20,713 nucleotides of DNA from Pseudolabrys sp. Its GTDB lineage: Bacteria; Pseudomonadota; Alphaproteobacteria; Rhizobiales; Xanthobacteraceae. Below the pieces are notes generated by a model. The model was not told the origin of the DNA. It worked only from the letters and a program-made list of their open reading frames with translations, and did not search any database. The stretch lies in contig JAQSCR010000405.1 in the NCBI GenBank assembly GCA_029945495.1, positions 1 to 20,713 of the forward strand, written 5' to 3'. A program made the translations under genes and the position numbers. Shown here one piece after another: positions 1-7,113 of the stretch (positions are counted from its first letter, which is position 1; every line of letters begins with the position of its first letter).

Positions 1-10
1 GTTATTTAGT

Positions 11-25
11 GCTGCAAAAAGCAGC
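11..25. other. Short perfect hairpin downstream of the small basic gene
   Basis: GCTGC and GCAGC flank a five-base A loop, forming a perfect 5-bp stem 15 bases past the stop codon of the minus-strand gene at 41-328. No clear T-run follows on the minus strand, so a terminator role is only a possibility. Confidence 0.25.
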
Positions 26-40
26 GAGCTTTCTGCCATC

Positions 41-328
41 CTAAAATTCAAAAAAAACGGGCTGCTTAGAGCTTTTTTTTGGATTTCTTGCTGGTCTTCT
101 TGGCCGCCCTCCTAATTTTTTCGTTTTCGACCTCTTAGCGACCGATTTTCTTTCATCGCTCGCTTCAATCTCTCGCGCCCACCGCTGATTTTTTACTGGC
201 CGGTAACCGCCGCCCTCCGGAAGGTCCGAAGAGGCTATGATCGCCGCCTGCGCAACATCAGCGACCGCCGTACCGGCAGCCTTTATTGAATCGCTAATTT
301 GCCGAAAAGCCGATTTGTGCTTTGCCAT
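41..328 (-). CDS. Small basic hypothetical protein with AT-hook-like tail (95 aa)
   Basis: I do not recognise a family. The ATG at 328 was chosen because GGAGG lies 5 bases upstream of it; the frame stays open further upstream to 439, but that extension has no ribosome binding site. Residues about 5-35 are compatible with an amphipathic helix rich in Ala (AFRQISDSIKAAGTAVADVA). The last third is very basic, with Lys/Arg/Pro clusters around GGRPRRPARNPKK, which resembles the GRP core of an AT-hook minor-groove binding peptide. There is no signal peptide or membrane segment. It stands alone in a more AT-rich stretch, next to broken gene remnants, which suggests an accessory or transferred region. 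DNA binding is an inference from charge and the GRP core only; it could also be a disordered basic protein of another role. Confidence 0.6.
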   Translation of the reverse strand: MAKHKSAFRQISDSIKAAGTAVADVAQAAIIASSDLPEGGGYRPVKNQRWAREIEASDERKSVAKRSKTKKLGGRPRRPARNPKKSSKQPVFFEF

Positions 329-592
329 AACGACCTCCAAGAATGAACTGGGACGATAGAACGATTCAACGAGATGAAAAGGTCCAACCGAGACGCAATT
401 TCGCTTTTGGGCTGGGACCAGACATACAACGGCTGGCAAAGCGTATAACCGGCAACCACCATCGGCATCTAAACTAAAAAAGAAAGCCGCATTTCCTTAT
501 CAGTGCCTGTTCGCGTTCAAATGTGGACGGCAAAATGAAAAGAAACTCGCCAAAAGATCAATAAAATAGATACGCATTTAGCGAGGTGCGGG
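329..592. other. Gene-poor AT-rich spacer
   Basis: I see no convincing coding sequence on either strand here. It holds the ribosome binding site, and presumably the promoter, of the minus-strand gene that starts at 328. The base composition, with several A-runs around 470-570, is visibly richer in A/T than the catabolic loci to the right. Confidence 0.5.
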
Positions 593-985
593 TCATGTTC
601 GCCCGAGACGACTAAGCTTGGCTGCGCACGGATTGATACCACCATTGCGACGAATAAACTCTTCTAGCCTTTCCGAATTGGGCTTACTTTTTGCCGCAAA
701 CTTTAATACGGCGGCATACTTGATTCGAGCCTTTGGATCGACGCTCTTCCTAGAGCTAGTACACGTGATAACAGCCGAAAACGGCTCGACATCCCCTTCG
801 CGGCCCCATCCCTTTAACCGCAACGCCCGGCTCGCTCGGTCAGCCGCCTGGTTTTCTGCTCCCCATACACTCACCAAATCAAGAACCGCGGACAAATATT
901 GATAAACAGAAAATCGATCATGCTGTCGTCGCGACTCTTTCCAAATACCGCGAACTCGTTTTAAATCCTGACGAAGTGCATTATT
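593..985 (-). pseudogene. C-terminal remnant of a small rhizobial-type hypothetical protein
   Basis: The minus frame from about 985 to the TGA at 593 encodes roughly 130 residues with normal protein character, beginning NNALRQDLKRVRGIW and containing FSVYQYLSAVLDLVSVW and EEFIRRNGGINPCAAK. From memory, proteins of this shape are common uncharacterised small proteins in Bradyrhizobium and relatives. There is no in-frame start codon at the expected N-terminus. The frame continues upstream to 1315 only as low-quality Pro/Ser/Arg-rich sequence, which is the shadow of another fragment (981-1244). I read this as an N-terminally truncated gene joined to a second fragment. Function unknown. An alternative start, or fusion expression from the upstream ATG at 1315, cannot be excluded. 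Confidence 0.45.
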
Positions 986-1244
986 CGAATATGGAAGCGA
1001 CGGCGAAGATGTTGTCCAACACCGGGGCGATAGTCGGCGGCAAGCCGTAGTCTTCGCCGACAATGGCAACGCGCAGCACGGGCGAGATGTGTTCGCTATC
1101 CTTGTTGGCAGCGAGGCGCACGCCGTGACCGATAGCGGCGGCGGTTGCCGCGAGTACCACGGAGGCGGCCGCCATGCCGGGGAAGAGGGAGGCCAGTTGG
1201 GGCGGCAGCGTAGTGGTAGGAGGCAAACACGGCGATTGCACCAA
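981..1244 (-). pseudogene. Unidentified protein fragment abutting the neighbouring remnant
   Basis: This minus frame encodes about 87 residues with coding-like composition. It has an alanine-rich hydrophobic segment (MAAASVVLAATAAAIG) followed by HISPVLRVAIVGEDYGLPPTIAPVLDNIF, and ends at TAA (981-983). The only upstream start is a TTG at 1244 without an obvious ribosome binding site; an internal ATG exists just before the hydrophobic stretch. The stop codon overlaps the first sensible codons of the remnant at 593-985, which suggests a recombination junction near 980-990. I cannot name the family. It may be the tail of a larger lost gene or a short membrane-associated protein. Confidence 0.3.
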
Positions 1245-1548
1245 CTGAACTTTTCGTGTCTCAAAAGATCAGCGCAGAACCCGTTGCCGAAAGTGTCGGG
1301 TGAAAAGGGGTGCAAAGGGCACCAGTCTGTCTCTGCAAACTAAATTAGGGAAAAAACGCGTCGCAGAAAACATTGTAAATACAAAAGCTTATGGCGCGCC
1401 GGTCAGGACAGACCGGCGAACACGTATGCTATTGAAATAACGTCTGATTCCAAGTCAAGCCGCTTAATAAGAGACATTCGCCCGCTCGGGAGAAGCGACG
1501 CCTTGGGCGGAATTGAACGCATTCGGGCAAGATGCGCCGAAGCAGCCG
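1245..1548. other. Intergenic region with hairpin and short dyad
   Basis: No gene was seen. It contains a perfect 8-bp inverted repeat CGCCGGTC/GACCGGCG (1397-1404 and 1411-1418, 6-base loop), about 130 bases past the end of the minus-strand oxidoreductase gene. It also holds a short dyad TTGTA-AA-TACAA (1373-1384). On the minus strand the hairpin is followed by T-rich sequence, so it could act as a weak terminator for the left-going operon. Confidence 0.4.
1397..1418 (-). terminator. Possible terminator hairpin after the left-going operon
   Basis: CGCCGGTC and GACCGGCG pair over 8 bp with a 6-base loop. Read on the minus strand, the stem is followed within about 10 bases by short T-runs (TTTTGTATTT). 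It is the first strong hairpin after the stop at 1549, but the distance and imperfect T-tract make the call tentative. Confidence 0.35.
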
Positions 1549-2784
1549 TCAATACCGGTCGGGCCGGAACGGCGCATGATCGATAAACGGCTTCTCGCCC
1601 GACATAAGCTCGGCAAGGATCCGCCCTGTAACAGGACCGAGCGTGAAGCCCTGATGGCCATGCCCGAAATGCGTCCATAAGCCTTTGTGCTCTTTGGCAG
1701 CGCCGACAACCGGCAACATATCCGGCATGCAAGGACGCGTTCCTTCCCATGGCCGGTTCTCGACCGGGGCACCGAGGTCCAAGAGTTGCCGCGCCGCCTG
1801 TTCGGCACGCCGCAATTGCACCGGCAGCGCGTGCGCATGCTCGCTGCTGAGGTCGGCGCCGGTCGTGATCCGCAGCCCCATCGTCATCGGCGCCATGGCG
1901 TAGCTGAAGGCGTCATCCCTCAGCGGCAGGTTGAGCGTCGTTTTAGGACGATAATGGATATGGTAGCCGCGCTTGCGGACCATCGGGAACCGGTATCCAA
2001 ATCGACGCATCAATTGCGGCGACCAGGGGCCAAGCGCAACGACGATATGTTCGGCTTCGAGCGCGCCATCGTCGGTACTCACGCTCCAGCCGCCAGCAGC
2101 CGTCTGCCGCAAACTCGCAGCATCTCCAAGAGCAATCGTTCCGCCCAACCGCTGAAAGAGAATGGCATAGGCGTTCATCAAGGCGCCGGGATCGCCGATC
2201 GTCCAGGCGTCGAGCCAGTGGATCGCGCCGGCGCCCGTTTCAATCAATGCCGGCTCTGCTTGCGCAAGCTCGGCGGGCGAAAACGTCTTGTAGGCAACGC
2301 CATATTCCGTGCGCAGCTGTTCGGCAGCCGCCACCGCCATGTCCATCGACGCTGTCGACCGATGCAGGGCACGAAACCCATCGCGTCGCACAAGATTTTC
2401 GGCCGACGTTTCGGCAATCAGCTTCTGATGTTCCGCGGTCGCTGCCGATATGATCGTGGAATAGGCCGCCGAAATAACCTGATGGCGTTTCGGCGCGGAA
2501 TTCCACCAGTATTGCAGAAGCACACCTGCCTGCTTGGGCAATGACGGCAGATCGTAGTGTACGGTATTCGTCCTGCCCAACGCGATCGCCATGAGTGTCG
2601 CGAAATCGCGCGGCATGGGATAGGGCTTGACGGCTTCGCCCTGGATGATGCCGGCGTTGCCGTAGCTTGTTTCCAGCCCGGGCCCTTTCCGGTCGACAAT
2701 CGCAACCGACCATCCCCGCCTTTGCAATTGCAGCGCTGCGGATACGCCTGCCATCCCCGCGCCAAGAACAATCGCATTGGGCAT
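1549..2784 (-). CDS. FAD-dependent D-amino acid dehydrogenase/oxidase-like protein (DadA/DAO superfamily, 411 aa)
   Basis: Predicted to oxidise a D-amino acid (or related amine) to the 2-oxo acid plus ammonia, passing electrons from FAD to an acceptor. The N-terminus carries the dinucleotide-binding GxGxxG (G8, G10, G13) with an acidic residue ending beta-2 (D31). ETSYGNAG at about 38-45 matches the DadA-type ETS..NAG motif. The C-terminal part holds RPCMPDMLPVVG and FGHGHQGFTLGP, the second FAD contact region of this superfamily. Length is close to that of DadA. The ATG at 2784 is preceded by GGAGAG about 7 bases upstream. It lies 163 bases downstream of the SDR gene on the same strand, so it may share that transcript or have its own promoter. 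In this locus it is the likely oxidative exit for D-amino acids released by the carbamoylase; sarcosine or other secondary amines are alternative substrates. Confidence 0.85.
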   Translation of the reverse strand: MPNAIVLGAGMAGVSAALQLQRRGWSVAIVDRKGPGLETSYGNAGIIQGEAVKPYPMPRDFATLMAIALGRTNTVHYDLPSLPKQAGVLLQYWWNSAPKRHQVISAAYSTIISAATAEHQKLIAETSAENLVRRDGFRALHRSTASMDMAVAAAEQLRTEYGVAYKTFSPAELAQAEPALIETGAGAIHWLDAWTIGDPGALMNAYAILFQRLGGTIALGDAASLRQTAAGGWSVSTDDGALEAEHIVVALGPWSPQLMRRFGYRFPMVRKRGYHIHYRPKTTLNLPLRDDAFSYAMAPMTMGLRITTGADLSSEHAHALPVQLRRAEQAARQLLDLGAPVENRPWEGTRPCMPDMLPVVGAAKEHKGLWTHFGHGHQGFTLGPVTGRILAELMSGEKPFIDHAPFRPDRY

Positions 2785-2947
2785 GACATGCTCTCCGGCT
2801 TATCTGCGTGCTTGAGCGTTAGGACTCGCGTTCAAGGGCTTTCCCGTCCTGGCTATTGAGGAAGGCATTGCCGCACTGCGTGAGAGAGGCAGGCCTCGCT
2901 TCGACCCTCAATCGCCTGCCTGAGCATCGACGCGGCGGCGCGACGTA
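2785..2947 (-). other. Intercistronic spacer with inverted repeat
   Basis: A perfect 8-bp repeat AGGCAGGC/GCCTGCCT (2887-2894 and 2914-2921, 19-base loop) sits between the SDR stop and the oxidoreductase start. It could protect or attenuate the message between the two genes. No small gene was recognised. Confidence 0.35.
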
Positions 2948-3724
2948 TCAGATCGACGTGATCATTCCGCCGTCAACGCGGAGCATCGTCCCGGTGATGT
3001 ATGAGGCCGCCGTGCTTGCCAGGAAGACGGCTGCGGCGGCGAATTCATCGGCAGTGCCGTAGTTGCCAATTGGTATTTTTGCGATAGAGGCGGCACGGAT
3101 GGCATCGATCGGCTTGTCTGAGCGCAAGGCGTTGCCGGCGTCAATCTCGTCGACGCGTTCGGTATGGATGCGGCCGGGAAGCAAAACATTGACGGTCACG
3201 CCATCTTTCGCGACTTCGCTCGCCAGCGTCTTGCTCCAGGCGACGACAGCGGCGCGGACAGCGTTTGATATGGCCAAATTCGGGATCGGCTGCACGACGC
3301 CAGAAGACGCGACGATAATGATGCGGCCAAACCGGCGCTCAATCATCCCGGGCAGCGCATGGTCGGCAATCCGTACAAGTCCAACGAACATGCACTCAAA
3401 ATTCTTGCGCCAGATTTCTGGCGCGATATTTCGCGCTGGACTGGCGGGCGGGCCGCCCGAATTGAGAACCAGCACGTCGCAGCCTCCTTGAGTGTTGACT
3501 ACCGATTGCCACAAGGCATCGACACTCGCCAGATCGCCGGAATCAAGTTTGTAGCCTTTTACGTTCTTTCCAATCGTCGCGGCGGCGACGGCGGCATTCG
3601 CTTCATCGCGTCCGGTGACCCCGACATTGGCGCCTTCAGCGGCAAGGCCCGATGCGATCGCGCGTCCAATGCCACGGGTGGCGCCCAGCACGAGCGCTCG
3701 TTTTCCATCAAGGTTCAAATTCAT
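2948..3724 (-). CDS. Short-chain dehydrogenase/reductase-like protein lacking the YxxxK pair (258 aa)
   Basis: A Rossmann-fold SDR: the cofactor loop GATRGIG (residues 14-20), NSGG at 88-91 in place of NAG, and VNVLLPGRI after the active-site helix all fit. The Ser of the catalytic set is present (SS at 140-141). The Tyr and Lys of YxxxK align with S153 and R157 (SNAVR), so the usual proton relay is missing. Known divergent FabG-like subgroups share this feature, so the protein may use other residues or act non-catalytically. The start at 3724 is secured by an ATGA overlap with the stop of the upstream DapA-family gene; a longer frame to 3766 would lie inside that gene. Translational coupling implies joint function with the DapA-like enzyme, perhaps on a 2-oxo or hydroxy acid; the substrate is unknown. 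Confidence 0.8.
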   Translation of the reverse strand: MNLNLDGKRALVLGATRGIGRAIASGLAAEGANVGVTGRDEANAAVAAATIGKNVKGYKLDSGDLASVDALWQSVVNTQGGCDVLVLNSGGPPASPARNIAPEIWRKNFECMFVGLVRIADHALPGMIERRFGRIIIVASSGVVQPIPNLAISNAVRAAVVAWSKTLASEVAKDGVTVNVLLPGRIHTERVDEIDAGNALRSDKPIDAIRAASIAKIPIGNYGTADEFAAAAVFLASTAASYITGTMLRVDGGMITSI

Positions 3725-4641
3725 AGTTTCAATCCAGTTCTCTCGACCATGCGGCCCAACAGCCATTCAATTTCCACAATCGCCTCCGGAGACAATTTTG
3801 CCATCGGTTTGCGTTGTGTGTCCGACGCGATGGCGCCACGCTTTTTAAGCACATACTTCCGGACTGCCAGGCCGATGCCAGCCTGCTGTTCATAGCGCAA
3901 ATACGGCAGGTGGGCGTCGAAAAGATCGTGGGCTTCTTTCCGTTTGCCCTGCTGAATAAGTTCGGTGACACTGACAAGCATTTCCGGGAACGCATATCCG
4001 GTCATGGCGCCATCGCCGCCGCGGCCGATCTCCTCTGGGAGAAACAATCCGCCATTGCCGCAAAGAATGCTGATTTGGCGCAAACCGCCGTTTGAGATCA
4101 TTCGGCGTATCGCGGTGATCTTTTCAAGACCGGGCCAATCCTCGTGTTTTAGCATGATGCACGACGGATTTTCTTCAATGATCCGCTTTATGACCCCGGG
4201 TGTAAACAGAACACCGGTGGACAGCGGGTAGTCTTGAATCGCAAATGGAATGTCCGGCCCGATCGCCTCGACGACGGACCGATAATACGTAACGATCTGG
4301 TCGTCGGTTTTCAGAGTCGGCACCGGCGCGATCATCACGCCTGCTGCGCCTGCGTCCATCGACGCGCGCGACAATGCCGCCATCGGCGCGAAGCCGGGTG
4401 CGGACACGCCAACAACCACGGGCAATTTCGTCCGTTTTGCAACCTGCCTGACAACGGCAATGGATTCGTCATGCGTGAGTTTTGGCGCCTCGCCCATCAT
4501 GCCGAGCAGCGTCAGGCCAGTGGCTCCGCATCCGGCGTAGAAATCAACCATGCTATCGACGCTGTAGCTGTCAATCGCGCCGGTGTCCGTAAAGGGTGTA
4601 ACGGCGATGACATATACGCCTGCAGTATGGGCATCAAACAT
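3721..4641 (-). CDS. DapA-family (dihydrodipicolinate synthase/N-acetylneuraminate lyase superfamily) aldolase or lyase (306 aa)
   Basis: A TIM-barrel class I aldolase that normally forms a Schiff base with pyruvate or a related 2-oxo acid. The Schiff-base lysine is K165 (MLKHED) and the active-site tyrosine is Y138 (IQDYPLSTG). The Thr-Thr pair of true lysine-pathway DapA (GTTGE) is replaced by Met-Met (GMMGE, M48-M49), so it is unlikely to make dihydrodipicolinate and is better seen as a catabolic lyase, aldolase or dehydratase. The ATG at 4641 was chosen over an upstream GTG (4665) because GGAG lies 6 bases before it. It is the first gene of the left-going operon and overlaps the SDR start by 4 bases. 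Divergent transcription from the importer/transaminase operon suggests it handles a downstream 2-oxo acid; this is inference. Confidence 0.85.
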   Translation of the reverse strand: MFDAHTAGVYVIAVTPFTDTGAIDSYSVDSMVDFYAGCGATGLTLLGMMGEAPKLTHDESIAVVRQVAKRTKLPVVVGVSAPGFAPMAALSRASMDAGAAGVMIAPVPTLKTDDQIVTYYRSVVEAIGPDIPFAIQDYPLSTGVLFTPGVIKRIIEENPSCIMLKHEDWPGLEKITAIRRMISNGGLRQISILCGNGGLFLPEEIGRGGDGAMTGYAFPEMLVSVTELIQQGKRKEAHDLFDAHLPYLRYEQQAGIGLAVRKYVLKKRGAIASDTQRKPMAKLSPEAIVEIEWLLGRMVERTGLKL

Positions 4642-4748
4642 CGAGATCTCCGCTAAGTATCCCACTTGTATACACGGGGAGAAGTGATTTAGGATAAGTT
4701 AAGCTCTCGATCAAGCGCCACCCGACCCGATCAATCAGGAGAATGACG
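4642..4748. promoter_or_regulatory. Divergent control region between the two catabolic operons
   Basis: This 107-bp region must drive the DapA-family operon leftward and the importer operon rightward. For the plus strand, TTGTAT (4666-4671) and TAGGAT (4690-4695) are separated by 18 bases and make a plausible sigma-70 promoter. The site TTGTATACA overlaps the proposed -35. AGGAG at 4737-4741 serves the ATG at 4749. Confidence 0.55.
4666..4675. promoter_or_regulatory. Candidate GntR operator TTGTATACAC
   Basis: The core TGTATACA (4667-4674) is a perfect palindrome of the type bound by GntR/FCD regulators. Its half-sites match the TTGTAT/ATACAA arms found in front of the GntR gene at 13173-13188. 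It overlaps the putative plus-strand -35, so binding would repress the importer operon and perhaps the divergent one. Basis: motif match only. Confidence 0.45.
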
Positions 4749-5588
4749 ATGGCTCGAAAATATGTGGCTATTGCTGCCGCTGCTTTGCTTATGGCGGTTG
4801 CGCCGGCAGGTGCTCAGGATGCGCCGTTGCGCACGGGGGTAGACGGAACGTTTGCGCCCCACGCTATGCCAAGCTTGTCCGGCGGCATTGAAGGATTCAA
4901 CGTGGATCTGGCCAACGCGATTGCCAAGAAGCTCGGCCGCAAGATCGTGATCGACGCGGCGCAGTATTCCGGCCTTCTCCCGGCCCTTCAGGCCGGAACC
5001 TATGACTTTATTATCGCTCCAACCACGGTCACCAAGGAGCGCGCAGAGAACCTTTTGTTCACCGAAGGCTATCTCAACACCGACTTCCAATTCCTGGTTA
5101 AAAAGGGTGGACTCAAGGTGCAAAAGCTTGAAGACTTGAAAGACAAGGTCGTCTCGGTCAACAAGGGGTCGGCCTACGATTCGTGGGCACGCGAATTGCA
5201 GCCGAAGATCGGCTGGAAGGTGGAATCCTTTGGGACGCAAACCGACGCCGTCCAGGCCGTTCTCGTGGGACGAGCCGACGCCAACGTAGCCGGCAATACG
5301 GTTGTCGCATGGGCCGTCAAAAACAACCCGCAACTCGAACTGTCCTATTACCACTCGACCGGCTTAGTGTGGGCGATTCCCTTGCGCAAAGACTCGATCG
5401 AGTTTCGCAAGACCCTCGATAATGCGATTGAGTGCCTGAAGTTGGACGGCACGATTGCTACGCTGCATGAAAAATGGTTCGGCGTTAAGCCAAAGGAGGG
5501 GTCGGCCGCTGTGACCGTCTCTGCTGGTTACGGCGTGCCCGATATGCCCGGATACGATCCGACGGCGCATACGCCAGCATGCAAGTAA
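4749..5588 (+). CDS. Periplasmic amino-acid-type ABC substrate-binding protein (SBP_bac_3, 279 aa)
   Basis: The solute receptor of a polar amino acid transport (PAAT) importer. Residues 1-22 form a signal peptide (MARK, then an Ala/Leu-rich core, cleavage near AGA-Q). The mature part has the family layout: GVDGTFAPHAMP near the start, GFNVDLANAIAKKLG, then the hinge region and a C-terminal KWFGV. The start is ambiguous: ATGs at 4743 and 4749 are in frame, and the latter lies 7 bases after AGGAG while the former has a 1-base gap, so 4749 is preferred. It leads the operon with the ATPase and two permeases. The setting points to a D-amino acid, N-carbamoyl amino acid or hydantoin as ligand, which sequence alone cannot decide. 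It is followed by a strong hairpin. Confidence 0.88.
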   Translation: MARKYVAIAAAALLMAVAPAGAQDAPLRTGVDGTFAPHAMPSLSGGIEGFNVDLANAIAKKLGRKIVIDAAQYSGLLPALQAGTYDFIIAPTTVTKERAENLLFTEGYLNTDFQFLVKKGGLKVQKLEDLKDKVVSVNKGSAYDSWARELQPKIGWKVESFGTQTDAVQAVLVGRADANVAGNTVVAWAVKNNPQLELSYYHSTGLVWAIPLRKDSIEFRKTLDNAIECLKLDGTIATLHEKWFGVKPKEGSAAVTVSAGYGVPDMPGYDPTAHTPACK

Positions 5589-5608
5589 GCTGATCCACCG
5601 CTCGAGCA

Positions 5609-5635
5609 CGGCGCCCGGTCCTCGATCGGGCGCCG
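5609..5635 (+). other. Intercistronic hairpin after the binding-protein gene
   Basis: CGGCGCCCG (5609-5617) and CGGGCGCCG (5627-5635) form a perfect 9-bp GC stem with a 9-base loop. No T-run follows, so it is more likely an RNA-stabilising or attenuating element, which would let the binding protein be made in excess over the ATPase and permeases. It would be transcribed with the importer operon. Confidence 0.55.
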
Positions 5636-5677
5636 AGTATTGCTATAAAATTCAGCAAAAGAACAATCGCGCATCTG

Positions 5678-6421
5678 ATGACCGTACCCCCTTCGATTTT
5701 ACAGATCCGCGGCCTCCACAAGAGTTTTGGTAGCATCGAAATTCTGCACGGAGTCGATCTATCGGTGAAGGAACAGGAGCTTATCTTTTTGATAGGCCCG
5801 TCCGGGTCCGGTAAAAGTACGCTTTTGCGATGCTGCAACAGGCTTGAGGAGCCGTCCTCAGGTTCGATCATCGTCGACGGCATAGATTTGATGGCGCGCA
5901 ATACCGATATCAACGCCGTCCGCCAATTGATTGGCATGGTCTTTCAGTCATTTAATTTGTATCCACATATGACCGCGCTTTCCAATGTGACGCTGGCCTT
6001 GCGCAAGGTTCTCAGAAAGCCCCGCAAAGAAGCGGAAGAAATCGGGCACAGAGCGCTTGCACGGGTAAACCTTGCCGAAAAAGCCGGGGCCTATCCGAAT
6101 GAACTATCAGGCGGTCAGCAGCAACGCGTCGCCATCGCCAGGGCTCTGGCGCTTGAGCCGAAGGTCATGTTGTTTGACGAGCCAACATCGGCGCTCGACC
6201 CGGAACTGGTCGGCGAGATTCTGGAGACGATGCGGGAACTGAAGGAATCTGGCATGACGATGCTGGTCGTCAGTCACGAGATGCGATTTGCCCGCGACGC
6301 TGCCGACCGGGTAATTTTTATGGATCATGGCGTCATCGTTGAAGAAGGGCCTCCTGAAAAGATATTCACCAGTCCCACCGAGGCGCGCACCCGCTCATTT
6401 ATCGAGAAATTGACACGTTGA
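5678..6421 (+). CDS. Amino-acid-type ABC transporter ATP-binding protein (GlnQ-like, 247 aa)
   Basis: The cytoplasmic motor of the importer. All nucleotide-binding elements are visible: Walker A GPSGSGKST (40-48), Q-loop Q90, signature LSGGQQQR (143-150), Walker B VMLFDE (163-168), D-loop SALD (171-174) and switch histidine H200. The Walker B is intact with E168, so it should hydrolyse ATP. Length matches GlnQ/HisP-type proteins. The ATG at 5678 is taken as start because the homologous region begins at once (ILQIRGLHKSFG), although no good ribosome binding site precedes it. Its stop lies 8 bases before the preferred start of the first permease, indicating a single transcript. Confidence 0.92.
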   Translation: MTVPPSILQIRGLHKSFGSIEILHGVDLSVKEQELIFLIGPSGSGKSTLLRCCNRLEEPSSGSIIVDGIDLMARNTDINAVRQLIGMVFQSFNLYPHMTALSNVTLALRKVLRKPRKEAEEIGHRALARVNLAEKAGAYPNELSGGQQQRVAIARALALEPKVMLFDEPTSALDPELVGEILETMRELKESGMTMLVVSHEMRFARDAADRVIFMDHGVIVEEGPPEKIFTSPTEARTRSFIEKLTR

Positions 6422-6429
6422 GGGTGCAG

Positions 6430-7113
6430 ATGGACGGGTGGTCGCGGTTTACCGATACTTTTTTCAAACCCGAGCTGATCGAGCGCTATCTGCCGTCGAT
6501 TGCCAGCGGTCTTGTGGTGACTGTCGAGATTGCGCTCGCCGTTATCGTGACCGGCCTCACTCTCGGCCTGCTGCTGGCCGTTGTGCGTACATTCCGGGTC
6601 AGCGTTCTTAGCTTCGTGATCGTTATCGTCGTTGATGCCTTTCGGGCGCTTCCGCCGCTTGTTCTGGTTCTCATCGTATTTTTCGGCCTGCCCAACGTCG
6701 GCATCAATGTGCCGTCCTTCGCGGTACTTTGGATCGTGTTGTCATTCGTCCTTGCCGCCTTTGCAGAAGAGATCTTCTGGGCCGGAATCTTGTCGGTGCC
6801 GAAGGGCCAGTGGGAAGCGGCCCGGTCGACCGGCCTTGGCTTCTTGGGGACGCTAACCCACGTCATCCTGCCACAGGCAATCAGGCTGACGGTTCCGCCG
6901 ATCACTAACCGGGCGCTGGCGATCACAAAAAACACCGCGCTCGGCACGGTCATTGGCGTTCCTGAGATCTTGAATCAAGCGTCGACCGGCCAGTCTTTTG
7001 CTGGCAACGCAACTCCAATGATGATGGGCGCGATCGCGTATGTGTTGCTTTTTATCCCTGTCGTCATTCTGGGCCGCTGGATAGAAACACGATTTGCCTG
7101 GGGGCGGGCCTGA
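6430..7113 (+). CDS. Amino-acid-type ABC transporter permease, first subunit (227 aa)
   Basis: An inner-membrane subunit of the PAAT importer. It is very hydrophobic, with about five membrane segments (roughly 25-52, 60-86, 95-120, 165-180, 200-220). The cytoplasmic EAA loop that docks on the ATPase is at about 127-150 (GQWEAARSTGLGFLGTLTH followed by VILPQAIR). The ATG at 6430 was chosen because GAGGG (6420-6424) sits 5 bases before it; TTG (6418) and GTG (6424) are in-frame alternatives overlapping or abutting the ATPase stop. The stop codon shares one base with the ATG of the second permease (TGATG), so the two are translationally coupled and probably form a heterodimer. Confidence 0.9.
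   Translation: MDGWSRFTDTFFKPELIERYLPSIASGLVVTVEIALAVIVTGLTLGLLLAVVRTFRVSVLSFVIVIVVDAFRALPPLVLVLIVFFGLPNVGINVPSFAVLWIVLSFVLAAFAEEIFWAGILSVPKGQWEAARSTGLGFLGTLTHVILPQAIRLTVPPITNRALAITKNTALGTVIGVPEILNQASTGQSFAGNATPMMMGAIAYVLLFIPVVILGRWIETRFAWGRA

Noticed and set aside
1687..2544. Long plus-strand open frame (285 codons) opposite the oxidoreductase gene
   Set aside because: Arg/His/Pro-rich translation without family motifs; it is the antisense shadow of the DadA-like gene, which has clear FAD motifs and a ribosome binding site.
4731..5354. 207-codon minus-strand frame opposite the binding-protein gene
   Set aside because: The plus-strand protein has a signal peptide and SBP fold motifs; the minus frame has none.
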